From positions 1 to 5,251 of the forward strand of contig JAAZIZ010000192.1 in the NCBI GenBank assembly GCA_012800565.1: 5,251 nt of DNA. The letters run 5' to 3'. The position numbers and the translations under genes were made by a program. The notes under the pieces were generated by a model that did no database searches, was not told the origin of the DNA, and saw only the letters and a list, made by a program, of their open reading frames with translations. Positions 1-5,251 of this stretch are shown piece by piece. Source of the stretch: Lentisphaerota bacterium (GTDB lineage: Bacteria; Verrucomicrobiota; Lentisphaeria; Oligosphaerales; Oligosphaeraceae). The first letter of the stretch is position 1. Each line of letters starts with the position of its first letter.

Positions 1-3
1 AAG

Positions 4-44
4 GTCCCATACGTCCCATACGTTCCATACGTCCCATGCGTCCC
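4..44. repeat. 9-bp tandem repeat (GTCCCATAC, about 4.5 copies)
   Basis: Four consecutive 9-base units can be read: GTCCCATAC, GTCCCATAC, GTTCCATAC and GTCCCATGC, followed by a partial GTCCC. Two of the four full units differ from the consensus at one base. The array begins within a few bases of the window edge and may extend upstream. As the unit is a multiple of three with no stop codon, every frame stays open across it; frame 1 would read V-P-Y repeats and stop at 52-54, so the array could be the tail of an upstream gene, though low-complexity intergenic DNA is more likely. On the minus strand the unit carries TGGGA once per 9 bases. Confidence 0.85.
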
Positions 45-94
45 CGCCATCTAAAATGATTGACATAACAGCCGAAAAAATTTTCATTTTTTAT

Positions 95-122
95 TTGACA
101 ACGCGATTTAATACCTTATCTT
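95..122 (+). promoter_or_regulatory. Candidate sigma-70 promoter for the mraZ cluster
   Basis: A perfect -35 hexamer TTGACA lies at 95-100, followed after 16 bases by TATCTT at 117-122 (four of six matches to TATAAT). Just upstream, at about 75-94, is a run of A and T tracts (AAAAAATTTT, then TTTTTT) that could act as an UP element or bend the DNA. Transcription would start near 129 and give a leader of about 64 bases before mraZ. A second TTGACA at 60-65 lacks a good -10 partner. The promoter is predicted from consensus and position only. Confidence 0.55.
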
Positions 123-148
123 AAGGCCAAAAGCCCAAAATTGTTACG

Positions 149-180
149 ATTTGGACTAATTTGGACTGAATATACTGGGG
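149..180 (+). promoter_or_regulatory. Candidate MraZ operator (10-bp-period direct repeats)
   Basis: The nine-base word ATTTGGACT occurs twice, at 149-157 and 159-167, giving two TGGAC boxes (152-156 and 162-166) separated by 5 bases, exactly one helical turn apart. A further TGGGG lies at 176-180, four bases out of that register. In other bacteria MraZ is known to bind direct repeats of TGGGN separated by 5 bases upstream of its own gene, so these boxes, lying between the promoter and the start codon, are good candidates for autoregulation. The box sequence is TGGAN rather than TGGGN, and only two copies are in phase. Confidence 0.4.
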
Positions 181-183
181 TGA
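177..183 (+). promoter_or_regulatory. Ribosome binding site of mraZ (GGGGTGA)
   Basis: GGGGTGA resembles the GGAGGTGA Shine-Dalgarno consensus with one mismatch and sits 9 bases before the ATG at 193. It touches the last TGGGG box of the candidate operator, so a bound repressor could also cover the translation start region. The AGG at 188-190 is too close to the ATG to be the functional site. Confidence 0.5.
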
Positions 184-192
184 ATCTAGGCC

Positions 193-663
193 ATGCTTTT
201 TCCTGGTGACATTCATATCACCCTTGATGAGAACCGGCGCCTGAAGCTTCCGTCTGTAGTGCTGTCCAGCTATGACCAGTGCGGTGGCCGTGAGGTGGTC
301 TTGCATTACTGGCCTGAGGGCAGCCTGGGGATTCTGCCCCTGCATGTCTGGTCTCAGCTTTATTCTGCCAAAGGCTATGACCAGGCCGCGTGCCTGATGG
401 ATATGCACAAACGTCTGGAGATGCAGCGTTTTTTGCAGAATACCAAGCGGGATGAGATTTCCGCCCAGGGTCGTTTGACCATTCCGGTCAATTTGTGTGC
501 CTGTGCTGGTTTGGTATGCGGTCAGGAGGTGGTCTTGACCAGCAGTGGACAGTATCTGAATGCCTGGAATCCGCAGCGTCTGGCGGAAGTGATGGCGCAT
601 TTGGAGGCGCTTGACCAGCAGGAGCGTGAGGACGTTTTTGCCCCGGTAAAGCCTAATCAATAA
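193..663 (+). CDS. mraZ: Transcriptional regulator MraZ
   Basis: 156 residues, close to the usual MraZ length of about 140-155. The family forms ring-shaped oligomers that bind DNA repeats upstream of the division and cell wall (dcw) cluster and usually opens that cluster, as here. Two SpoVT/AbrB-type half-domains are visible: an N-terminal one with the motif DENRRLKLP at residues 12-20 (usually D.KGR...P, so the glycine is replaced) and a C-terminal one with AQGRLTIP at 91-98, preceded by the typical RFL segment at 79-81. The last 20 residues are charged and probably disordered. The ATG at 193 gives the expected N-terminus (M.F.G...TLD). The next gene starts 15 bp downstream, so this is very probably the first gene of an operon. 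The identification rests on motif pattern and position; the first half-domain is somewhat divergent. Confidence 0.9.
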   Translation: MLFPGDIHITLDENRRLKLPSVVLSSYDQCGGREVVLHYWPEGSLGILPLHVWSQLYSAKGYDQAACLMDMHKRLEMQRFLQNTKRDEISAQGRLTIPVNLCACAGLVCGQEVVLTSSGQYLNAWNPQRLAEVMAHLEALDQQEREDVFAPVKPNQ

Positions 664-678
664 CAGGAGAATGGGGAA

Positions 679-912
679 ATGGCTTATTTTTATTCGGAAC
701 GCTGGGCGCGGATTTTTCTTATTCTGGTGTTTGTGCTGGTCGGATGGCTGTTCACGGCTATCAGCTGGGCGGCCATCGGTTCGCACGGCCGGGTTCCTGA
801 AGATGCCGGTTTGGTCATTGATAATTTGTCCCTGACTGGAGGGGAGACGCTGGAGTTTCATCTTACTGCCGAGGAAAAGCTGCGCGCCTGCGCTCTCAAG
901 AGGAGAAACTGA
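679..912 (+). CDS. Small single-span membrane protein, unknown function
   Basis: 77 residues, not recognised. A short N-terminus with ERWAR (7-11) is followed by one strongly hydrophobic segment at about 12-33, then about 44 residues that end in a basic KRRN tail. Positive charges before the span suggest N-in topology with the C-terminal part outside the cytoplasm. A good Shine-Dalgarno AGGAGA at 665-670 lies 8 bases before the ATG. The stop codon is one base from the next start (TGAGATG), which implies translational coupling to the pedestal-like gene. Its place between mraZ and a PBP-like gene is where ftsL often lies, and the bitopic shape fits, but I see no leucine-zipper coiled coil, so it is not called FtsL. 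It may be a divergent or degenerate FtsL-like partner of the next two proteins. Confidence 0.75.
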   Translation: MAYFYSERWARIFLILVFVLVGWLFTAISWAAIGSHGRVPEDAGLVIDNLSLTGGETLEFHLTAEEKLRACALKRRN

Positions 913-913
913 G

Positions 914-1615
914 ATGAGCGCAGCAGCTGCGGACCAAGACCAGACACTGCCGCCGCTGTCCCAGTTGCGCCCCTTGGTAATCTTTTGGCTCGGAGTTTTC
1001 ACTGCGCTGGTTCTGCTGGCCAGGACTATCTGGCTGGCCAGCCGCGAGCCGATGCCGGTCCAACGCTATACCGAGGAGCTGACAGTCCCTGGTTTGCGCG
1101 GCAGCATTTTCAGTCCGGCAGGGCAGTGCCTGGCGAAATCAGTTCGTCAGCTTGGTGTTTTCTGGTATCTTCCTGACGAGCTTGCAGAAGCCCGCGAATC
1201 ATGGCAGCGTTACCGCGCTGAACCTGAACTGGCAGCGATTCTGCCGGCGGAGGAAGAACTGGTGCAACTGCTGGGCCAGCGGGTCCGGCTGGTCGAAGAA
1301 GTATCAACCGAGCTGCTCCAGCTGCTGAGTTCCTCAGGGGAAGAGGAGGAACTCAGGTTGGAGAGCTTTTTTATTCGCCAGGTTAACTGCCCGGTACAGC
1401 TTCGCGAGCGCCTGGGGACGGTCACAGTCGATGAACAGACTGGCTTGGAGGTCGGAATCTCCGGCTGGGAGGCCGAGTATGACGGGCAATTGCGCGGAGC
1501 GGTGCAAACACTGCTGCAACGGCCGGGGGGGCGACTGGTGCTCTGGGATAAAACCAATATGCTCTTCCGGCCTTTCAATGGCCGGGATGTGGTTATTCCG
1601 GTTGATAAGTTTTAA
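914..1615 (+). CDS. Class B PBP pedestal-domain protein lacking the transpeptidase domain
   Basis: 233 residues, against roughly 550-700 for FtsI or PBP2. A cytoplasmic tail (1-20) and one membrane span (about 21-41) precede an extracytoplasmic region that follows the class B PBP pedestal (PBP dimerisation) pattern: RGSIFSPAGQCLAKS at 62-76 (family RG.I.D..G..LA.S), RQVNCPV at 155-161 and LGTV at 167-170 (family R.YP....a..lG.v), GISGWEAEYDGQLRG at 181-195 (family G.sGlE..yd..L.G) and NGRDVVIPVD at 222-231 (family G.dv.lTiD). The protein stops two residues later, where the transpeptidase domain normally begins; no SxxK, SxN or KTG motif is present, and the next gene starts 21 bp on, leaving no room for a remnant. 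In known SEDS-bPBP complexes the pedestal contacts and activates the SEDS polymerase, so the inferred role is a non-catalytic partner of the adjacent FtsW-like protein. The Shine-Dalgarno sequence is AGGAGA at 901-906. A truncated ftsI pseudogene is the alternative, but the intact frame, the ribosome site and the stop at the domain border argue against it. Confidence 0.8.
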   Translation: MSAAAADQDQTLPPLSQLRPLVIFWLGVFTALVLLARTIWLASREPMPVQRYTEELTVPGLRGSIFSPAGQCLAKSVRQLGVFWYLPDELAEARESWQRYRAEPELAAILPAEEELVQLLGQRVRLVEEVSTELLQLLSSSGEEEELRLESFFIRQVNCPVQLRERLGTVTVDEQTGLEVGISGWEAEYDGQLRGAVQTLLQRPGGRLVLWDKTNMLFRPFNGRDVVIPVDKF

Positions 1616-1636
1616 GCCGCGCAAGAGAGCACGTCT

Positions 1637-2764
1637 ATGAAAAATGCCTGTTTACGCAGTTTGCTGCTGTTGAATCTGCGTTTCAGCTGGCTGAAAGTGC
1701 TGGTTATAGCCTTGGGGCTGCTGGGCTGTCTGGGACTGCTGGTAATCAGCCGTGGCGACAACCAGGTTGAGTACTTTTTTGTCCGTCAGGCAATCTGGCT
1801 GGTTATCAGTATTTGGGTCTTTCTGGTCATCTCTTCGCTGCCCATACAATGGCTGCCCAGCAAACCGCTGCTGCTGTATGCAGTTCTGTGCGGGGTGCTC
1901 CTGGCAGTACTGTTTCTGGGGACGAAAGTGAACGGCATGCGCGGCTGGTTCAGGTTTTATGACTTGTGCGTCCAGCCCAGTGAACTGGCCAAGCCGTTTT
2001 TTTTGCTGTGCTTTGCCGGTTTGTGGGCAAATCCGCGCTTTCGTCCGGACCGCGCTTCCGGTCTGGCGGTGAGCCTATTGGCCATCGTTTTTTGGATTGG
2101 GTTGATCCTTAGCCAGCCTGACTGCGGCACAAGTATGGTCTACTGCCTGGCCTTCCTGGCTATGTTCTGGTGCGGAGGAGCAAAAGCCTGGCATCTTTGC
2201 AGTCTGGCCGGCAGCGGCGTGGTTGCCGCGGTTTTCATGCTCTGGCGTTATCCGTATATCCGCCACCGCCTGACGGCATTTTTCCTACCTGGGCCGGGAG
2301 ATGCGCTGGGAGCAGGCTGGCAGGCGGCGCAAATGCAGGAATGTCTGTCCCGGGGGGGATGGTTTGGAGTGTCTTTTGACAGTAGCCAGCCCTTGCTGCA
2401 AGTGCCGTTTCGCATGAATGACTCCTTCGTGGCCAGCCTGGGGGAATTGCTCGGAGTTTTTGGCGTGGCGCCATTGATACTGCTGTCCTTGGCCTGGTTG
2501 AGTTTCTGCTGCAGCAAAGCCATCAAAGCCGGCAATGATTTCCAGCGTCTGCTGTATATTGGCAGCGGGGTGATGCTCAGCGGACAGGCTTTTATGCATC
2601 TTGGGGTCAATCTGGGGCTGTTCCCGACCACCGGCATTACCTTGCCGTTCTTCAGTTACGGCGGCAGTTCGCTGCTGGCATCAATGCTCATTATCGGCAT
2701 TGTCGATAACTGCCTGGAGCAGTCTGCCGGACGGCAGCAGCCGACAGGACTGGAGATGAGGTGA
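1637..2764 (+). CDS. ftsW: SEDS peptidoglycan glycosyltransferase, FtsW/RodA family
   Basis: 375 residues, full length for the family, with about ten hydrophobic spans. SEDS proteins polymerise glycan strands from lipid II at the membrane, usually with a class B PBP. Visible landmarks: RQ at 50-51, QPSELAKP at 113-120, QPDCGTS at 160-166, the SRGGWFG segment before the large external loop, Asp262 in NDSFVASLGELLG, and LPFFSYGGSS at 336-345. Asp262 aligns with the catalytic Asp of E. coli RodA (TDFIF motif). The C-terminal LGVNLGLFPTTGITLPFFSYGGSSLL reads more like FtsW than RodA, and the link to mraZ agrees, but RodA cannot be excluded. The loop before Asp262 reads VPFRMND where LPE.HTD is usual, so it is divergent. 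The ribosome site is weak (AGAGAG at 1624-1629), and the gene probably relies on coupling to the upstream genes. It ends 9 bp from the convergent prfA stop. Confidence 0.92.
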   Translation: MKNACLRSLLLLNLRFSWLKVLVIALGLLGCLGLLVISRGDNQVEYFFVRQAIWLVISIWVFLVISSLPIQWLPSKPLLLYAVLCGVLLAVLFLGTKVNGMRGWFRFYDLCVQPSELAKPFFLLCFAGLWANPRFRPDRASGLAVSLLAIVFWIGLILSQPDCGTSMVYCLAFLAMFWCGGAKAWHLCSLAGSGVVAAVFMLWRYPYIRHRLTAFFLPGPGDALGAGWQAAQMQECLSRGGWFGVSFDSSQPLLQVPFRMNDSFVASLGELLGVFGVAPLILLSLAWLSFCCSKAIKAGNDFQRLLYIGSGVMLSGQAFMHLGVNLGLFPTTGITLPFFSYGGSSLLASMLIIGIVDNCLEQSAGRQQPTGLEMR

Positions 2765-2773
2765 CGTAATGCG

Positions 2774-3862
2774 TTAATTCTGGTCGAACAGCTCGGCCTC
2801 AAGCCGGAGGTTGGCGTCCCGGGCGCGGATTTCCCCCAGCAGTTCGTCCAGATTTCCTTCCATAATATTGTTCAAGTCATATAATGTCAGTTCGAAACGG
2901 TGGTCGGTGATCCGGTTCTGGGCGTAATTATAAGTGCGGATGCGCTCACTGCGGTCGCCGGTGCCGACCTGCGAGCGACGCTCGGCAGCATTTTTGGCAT
3001 CCTCTTCCTGCTGTTTTAGTTCCAGTAGCCGGGAACGCAGCAGGCGCAGCGCAATCTCTTTATTGCGATGCTGTGATTTCTCCTGCTGGCTGGCAAAATA
3101 GATGCCGGTTGGCAGGTGCGTCACCCGCACTGCCGAGTCAGTAGTGTTTACACACTGTCCGCCATGCCCGGAAGCACGGAAGACATCAAAGCGCAAATCT
3201 TCGGGGTCCAGCTCAATATCGACTTCTTCTGCTTCCGCCATTACTGCCACGGTGACTGTCGAGGTATGAACTCTCCCCTGGGCTTCAGTAACCGGTACCC
3301 GCTGCACCCGGTGCACACCGCTCTCAAAATGCAGAATACTCCAGGCATCGCTGCCGCGGACGGCGAAGGCGGCATTTTTCACTCCGCCCAAGGGGGTCTC
3401 GGCCATTTCCAGCATTTCTACTTTCCAGCCTTTTATGTCCGCGTAGCGCTGGTACATCCGGACCAGGTCAGCGGCAAACAGACCTGCTTCATCGCCGCCG
3501 GCGGCAGGGCGGATTTCCACAATCACGTCCTTGCCTTCATTGGGGTGGGGCGGCAGAATCAGGGTTTTCAATTCACCGTCCAGGCAGTGTTCGCGCTTGT
3601 CGAGCTCCTGCAGGTCAGCTTCCAGCAGTGCGTTGAATTCCTGATCCTGTGAACTTTTCAGCATTTCGTGGTTGTCAGCTATCTGCTGCTGGACTTTCTG
3701 ATATTCCTGCCAGACTTCTGACAAATGCTTCAGCTGCTGATATTCACGATTCAGCTGGTTATATTCTTTCTGGCTGTTGCCGGTGAAAGAAAAGTTAGCA
3801 ATCGCCCGTTCTAATTCATGCAGGCGCGAATTGCTGTTCTGGATATAATGCTCAAGATTCAC
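2774..3862 (-). CDS. prfA: Peptide chain release factor 1
   Basis: RF1 recognises UAA and UAG stop codons and triggers peptide release. The codon-recognition tripeptide PVT (residues 190-192, RF1 type; RF2 would have SPF) lies in RVQRVPVTEAQGR, and the catalytic GGQ is at 234-236 in SGHGGQCVNTTDSAVR. The N-terminal region is helical and coiled-coil-like, followed by the usual EIRPAAGGDEAG segment; the C-terminal tail with SERIRTYNY and NRITDHR is canonical. I chose the GTG at 3862, giving 362 residues, because it places GGQ within one residue of the E. coli position (233-235) and gives a normal N-terminus. A longer reading from GTG at 3901 adds 13 unusual residues and starts inside the terminator hairpin of rpmE. 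Neither start has a clear Shine-Dalgarno sequence. prmC, which methylates the GGQ glutamine and often follows prfA, is absent here; the next gene is the convergent ftsW. Confidence 0.95.
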   Translation of the reverse strand: MNLEHYIQNSNSRLHELERAIANFSFTGNSQKEYNQLNREYQQLKHLSEVWQEYQKVQQQIADNHEMLKSSQDQEFNALLEADLQELDKREHCLDGELKTLILPPHPNEGKDVIVEIRPAAGGDEAGLFAADLVRMYQRYADIKGWKVEMLEMAETPLGGVKNAAFAVRGSDAWSILHFESGVHRVQRVPVTEAQGRVHTSTVTVAVMAEAEEVDIELDPEDLRFDVFRASGHGGQCVNTTDSAVRVTHLPTGIYFASQQEKSQHRNKEIALRLLRSRLLELKQQEEDAKNAAERRSQVGTGDRSERIRTYNYAQNRITDHRFELTLYDLNNIMEGNLDELLGEIRARDANLRLEAELFDQN

Positions 3863-3898
3863 TGTCGTAACGGTTGGGAAGCAGACATGAAAGCAAAA

Positions 3899-3938
3899 CA
3901 CGGAATATCCGATTTCATCAGGAAACAGATATTCCGTG
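3899..3938 (-). terminator. Rho-independent terminator after rpmE
   Basis: The 11-bp perfect inverted repeat CACGGAATATC (3899-3909) and GATATTCCGTG (3928-3938) encloses an 18-base loop. Read on the minus strand the hairpin is followed by TTTTGCTTT, a short interrupted T run, 23 bases after the rpmE stop codon. The plus-strand side has no T run, so it acts for the minus strand only. The stem is only moderately GC-rich and the loop is large, so termination may be partial, allowing readthrough into prfA. Confidence 0.65.
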
Positions 3939-3961
3939 CCGATTGAGGTGCAAGTGAGTCG

Positions 3962-4168
3962 TTAAGACTGTTTTTTGGCGTAGCGGCGGTTGAAAGCATC
4001 CACCCGGCCTTCAGTGTCCACCAGCTTCTGCTTGCCAGTGAAAAACGGATGACATTTTGAACAAATGCCAATCGTAGTCTTGGCGACATTGGAGAAGACC
4101 TCGAATTGATTACCGCAGGCGCAGTTCACGGTGCATTTCTGATACTTGGGATGGATTTTGTCTTTCAT
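3962..4168 (-). CDS. rpmE: 50S ribosomal protein bL31 (zinc-binding type)
   Basis: 68 residues, normal for bL31, which sits on the large subunit at the bridge to the small subunit. The N-terminus MKDKIHPKY and the segment CSKCHPFFTGKQK are diagnostic. Four cysteines at 16, 18, 36 and 39 form the zinc site, so this is the C+ form rather than the zinc-free paralogue made under zinc limitation. The ATG at 4168 is preceded by AAGGA with 7 bases spacing; an in-frame start 13 codons upstream is rejected because it precedes the conserved N-terminus and overlaps the end of pnp. The gene begins 35 bp after the pnp stop and is probably cotranscribed with it; a hairpin terminator follows. Confidence 0.97.
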   Translation of the reverse strand: MKDKIHPKYQKCTVNCACGNQFEVFSNVAKTTIGICSKCHPFFTGKQKLVDTEGRVDAFNRRYAKKQS

Positions 4169-4203
4169 AACTGTATCCTTGTTTGAACAAACGACTCCTA
4201 ATT

Positions 4204-5251
4204 TCACAATTCTTTCAAAGCAGCCTTGCGGCTCAGGCGGATTCGGCCGCGGTCATCAATGCCGACAACTTTGACGGTAATATTTTCACCGACTTTGCAG
4301 ATGTCCTCGACTTTATCCACTCGCGCATCGGACAATTCGGAGATATGCACCATGCCTTCCTGACCAGGCAGGATTTCCACAAAAGCCCCGAAATCCTTGA
4401 CTGTCTTTACCACACCATTGTAGATGCCGCCGACTTCCACCTCTCCGGTGCAGGACTCAACCAGATATTTGGCTTTGGCCATGGCTTCGCCGTCGGGAGT
4501 GAAAATCTTTACTGTGCCGTCATCTTCGACGCTGATCTGGGCTCCGGTGCTGTCCTGGATGCCGCGGATATTCTTGCCGCCGGGGCCGATCAATGCCCCG
4601 ATCTTATCGGGATTGATCTTAAGTGCGCACATCTGGGGAGCGAATTTGCTCAATTCAGCCCGGGGTTTGTCCAGGCAGGCATTCATAATAGCACGGATTT
4701 TGCTTCTTGCGGCCTTGTTCAGCAGCATGGCCTGATACATTCCCTCGATGTCGAGTCCGGCGATCTTCAGATCGAGCTGAAAGCCGGTGATGCCTTTGCT
4801 GGTGCCCGAGACCTTGAAGTCCATGTCGCCGTAATGGTCTTCCGAACCCAGGATATCGACCAGGAATTCGCGCTTGTTCTGCCCCGTGACCAGGCCGACT
4901 GAAATGCCTACTACCGCATCGCTGACCGGTATGCCGGCATCCATCAGGGCCAGGCTGGTGCCACAGACCGTAGCCATTGAGGATGAGCCATTGGAACCGA
5001 GAATTTCAGATGTCACCCGGACGGTGTACGGGTATTCTGCGGGCAACACCTCGGCGACAGACCGCTCAGCCAGCGCTCCATGGCCGATCTCCCGCCGGCC
5101 GGTGGAACCGTAGCGTCCGACCTCGCCGGTGCTGAAATTCGGGAAATTGTAATGCAACATAAACGATTTGTACTTGTCGCCGCCGGTAATGACATCAAAC
5201 TCCTGGGCATCATCGCTGGAGCCCAAGGTCACAACCACCAGCGCCTGGGTA
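4204..5251 (-). CDS. pnp: Polyribonucleotide nucleotidyltransferase (PNPase), 3' part of gene
   Basis: Only the C-terminal half is in the window: the reading frame runs off the right edge, where TQALVVVTLG is the conserved start of the second RNase PH domain. PNPase degrades RNA 3' to 5' by phosphorolysis, often within the degradosome. The second RNase PH domain covers about 5251-4700, with FMLHYNFP, GRREIGHG, the phosphate-binding SNGSSSMA, and the two catalytic Asp residues of ED.YGDMD (codons at 4837-4839 and 4819-4821, matching E. coli D486 and D492). A KH domain follows with the IGPGG loop at 4590-4576, then an S1 domain at about 4437-4219. The protein ends right after the S1 motif GRIRLSRKA, so it lacks the long C-terminal tail that binds RNase E in enterobacteria. 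rpmE follows after 35 bp. The methionine codon at 5238 is internal, not the start. Confidence 0.97.
   Translation of the reverse strand, partial: TQALVVVTLGSSDDAQEFDVITGGDKYKSFMLHYNFPNFSTGEVGRYGSTGRREIGHGALAERSVAEVLPAEYPYTVRVTSEILGSNGSSSMATVCGTSLALMDAGIPVSDAVVGISVGLVTGQNKREFLVDILGSEDHYGDMDFKVSGTSKGITGFQLDLKIAGLDIEGMYQAMLLNKAARSKIRAIMNACLDKPRAELSKFAPQMCALKINPDKIGALIGPGGKNIRGIQDSTGAQISVEDDGTVKIFTPDGEAMAKAKYLVESCTGEVEVGGIYNGVVKTVKDFGAFVEILPGQEGMVHISELSDARVDKVEDICKVGENITVKVVGIDDRGRIRLSRKAALKEL

Noticed and set aside
1..44. CRISPR array
   Set aside because: The units are 9 bases long and directly adjacent with no spacers.
60..88. Second TTGACA at 60-65 as an additional promoter
   Set aside because: At 17 bases spacing the -10 position reads TTCATT, only three of six matches, so the TTGACA at 95 is preferred.
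121..1002. 293-codon open frame on the minus strand
   Set aside because: It lies opposite mraZ, the 77-residue gene and the start of the pedestal gene, whose plus-strand frames have clear motifs and ribosome sites. The translation shows no recognisable domain.
1210..1578. 122-codon serine-rich open frame on the minus strand
   Set aside because: It is antisense to the pedestal gene; the Ser/Arg-rich composition is what codon bias of the opposite strand produces.
3116..3652. 178-codon open frame on the plus strand
   Set aside because: It is antisense to the core of prfA, including the GGQ region; the composition is that of a shadow frame.
3863..3901. Longer prfA start at GTG 3901 (375 residues)
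   Set aside because: It adds 13 residues unlike RF1 N-termini and starts within the terminator hairpin; the GTG at 3862 gives the expected length and GGQ position.
4169..4207. Longer rpmE start at 4207 (81 residues)
   Set aside because: The canonical bL31 N-terminus MKDKIHPKY begins at 4168 with a good ribosome site, and the extension would overlap the pnp stop.
4183..4902. 239-codon open frame on the plus strand
   Set aside because: It is antisense to the KH, S1 and RNase PH regions of pnp, which are unmistakable; no domain is visible in the plus-strand reading.

Overview
The window is bacterial chromosome with two convergent gene groups and almost no spare DNA. Plus strand (about 1-2764): a short tandem repeat, a sigma-70-like promoter, and a tight four-gene cluster. 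The cluster holds mraZ, a 77-residue single-span membrane protein, a 233-residue membrane protein matching only the N-terminal (pedestal) half of a class B penicillin-binding protein, and a full-length SEDS glycosyltransferase of the FtsW/RodA family, most FtsW-like. Minus strand (5251 down to 2774): the 3' part of pnp (polynucleotide phosphorylase), rpmE (zinc-type ribosomal protein bL31), an intrinsic terminator, and prfA (peptide chain release factor 1). The two groups meet tail to tail at ftsW/prfA with only 9 bp between the stop codons.

The most interesting part is the plus-strand cluster. It looks like a very reduced division and cell wall (dcw) cluster: mraZ is followed not by rsmH, a recognisable ftsL and a complete ftsI, but by two small bitopic membrane proteins and ftsW. 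The 233-residue protein has the membrane anchor, the RGSI-type motif, the GISGWE..YD..L.G motif and the G.DV...D strand that ends the pedestal in FtsI and PBP2. It then stops just where the transpeptidase domain should begin, and ftsW starts 21 bp later. In known SEDS-bPBP pairs the pedestal contacts and activates the SEDS polymerase, so the layout suggests a SEDS enzyme paired with an activator that has no crosslinking domain of its own. This is inference, and comparative genomics can test it directly.

The organism cannot be fixed from this sequence alone. The intergenic GTCCCATAC-type 9-bp tandem repeat, the reduced dcw cluster and the moderately GC-rich codon use are compatible with the PVC superphylum (Lentisphaerota/Victivallales or relatives), but this is a low-confidence impression. 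The housekeeping genes are clearly bacterial and look intact.

Possible regulation: mraZ is probably autoregulated. Two 10-bp-period TGGAC boxes lie between its promoter and start codon, resembling the TGGGN direct repeats bound by MraZ in other bacteria. pnp and rpmE are probably cotranscribed (35-bp gap) and end at a hairpin with a short T run at 3938-3899. prfA then needs readthrough or its own promoter, which I could not identify.
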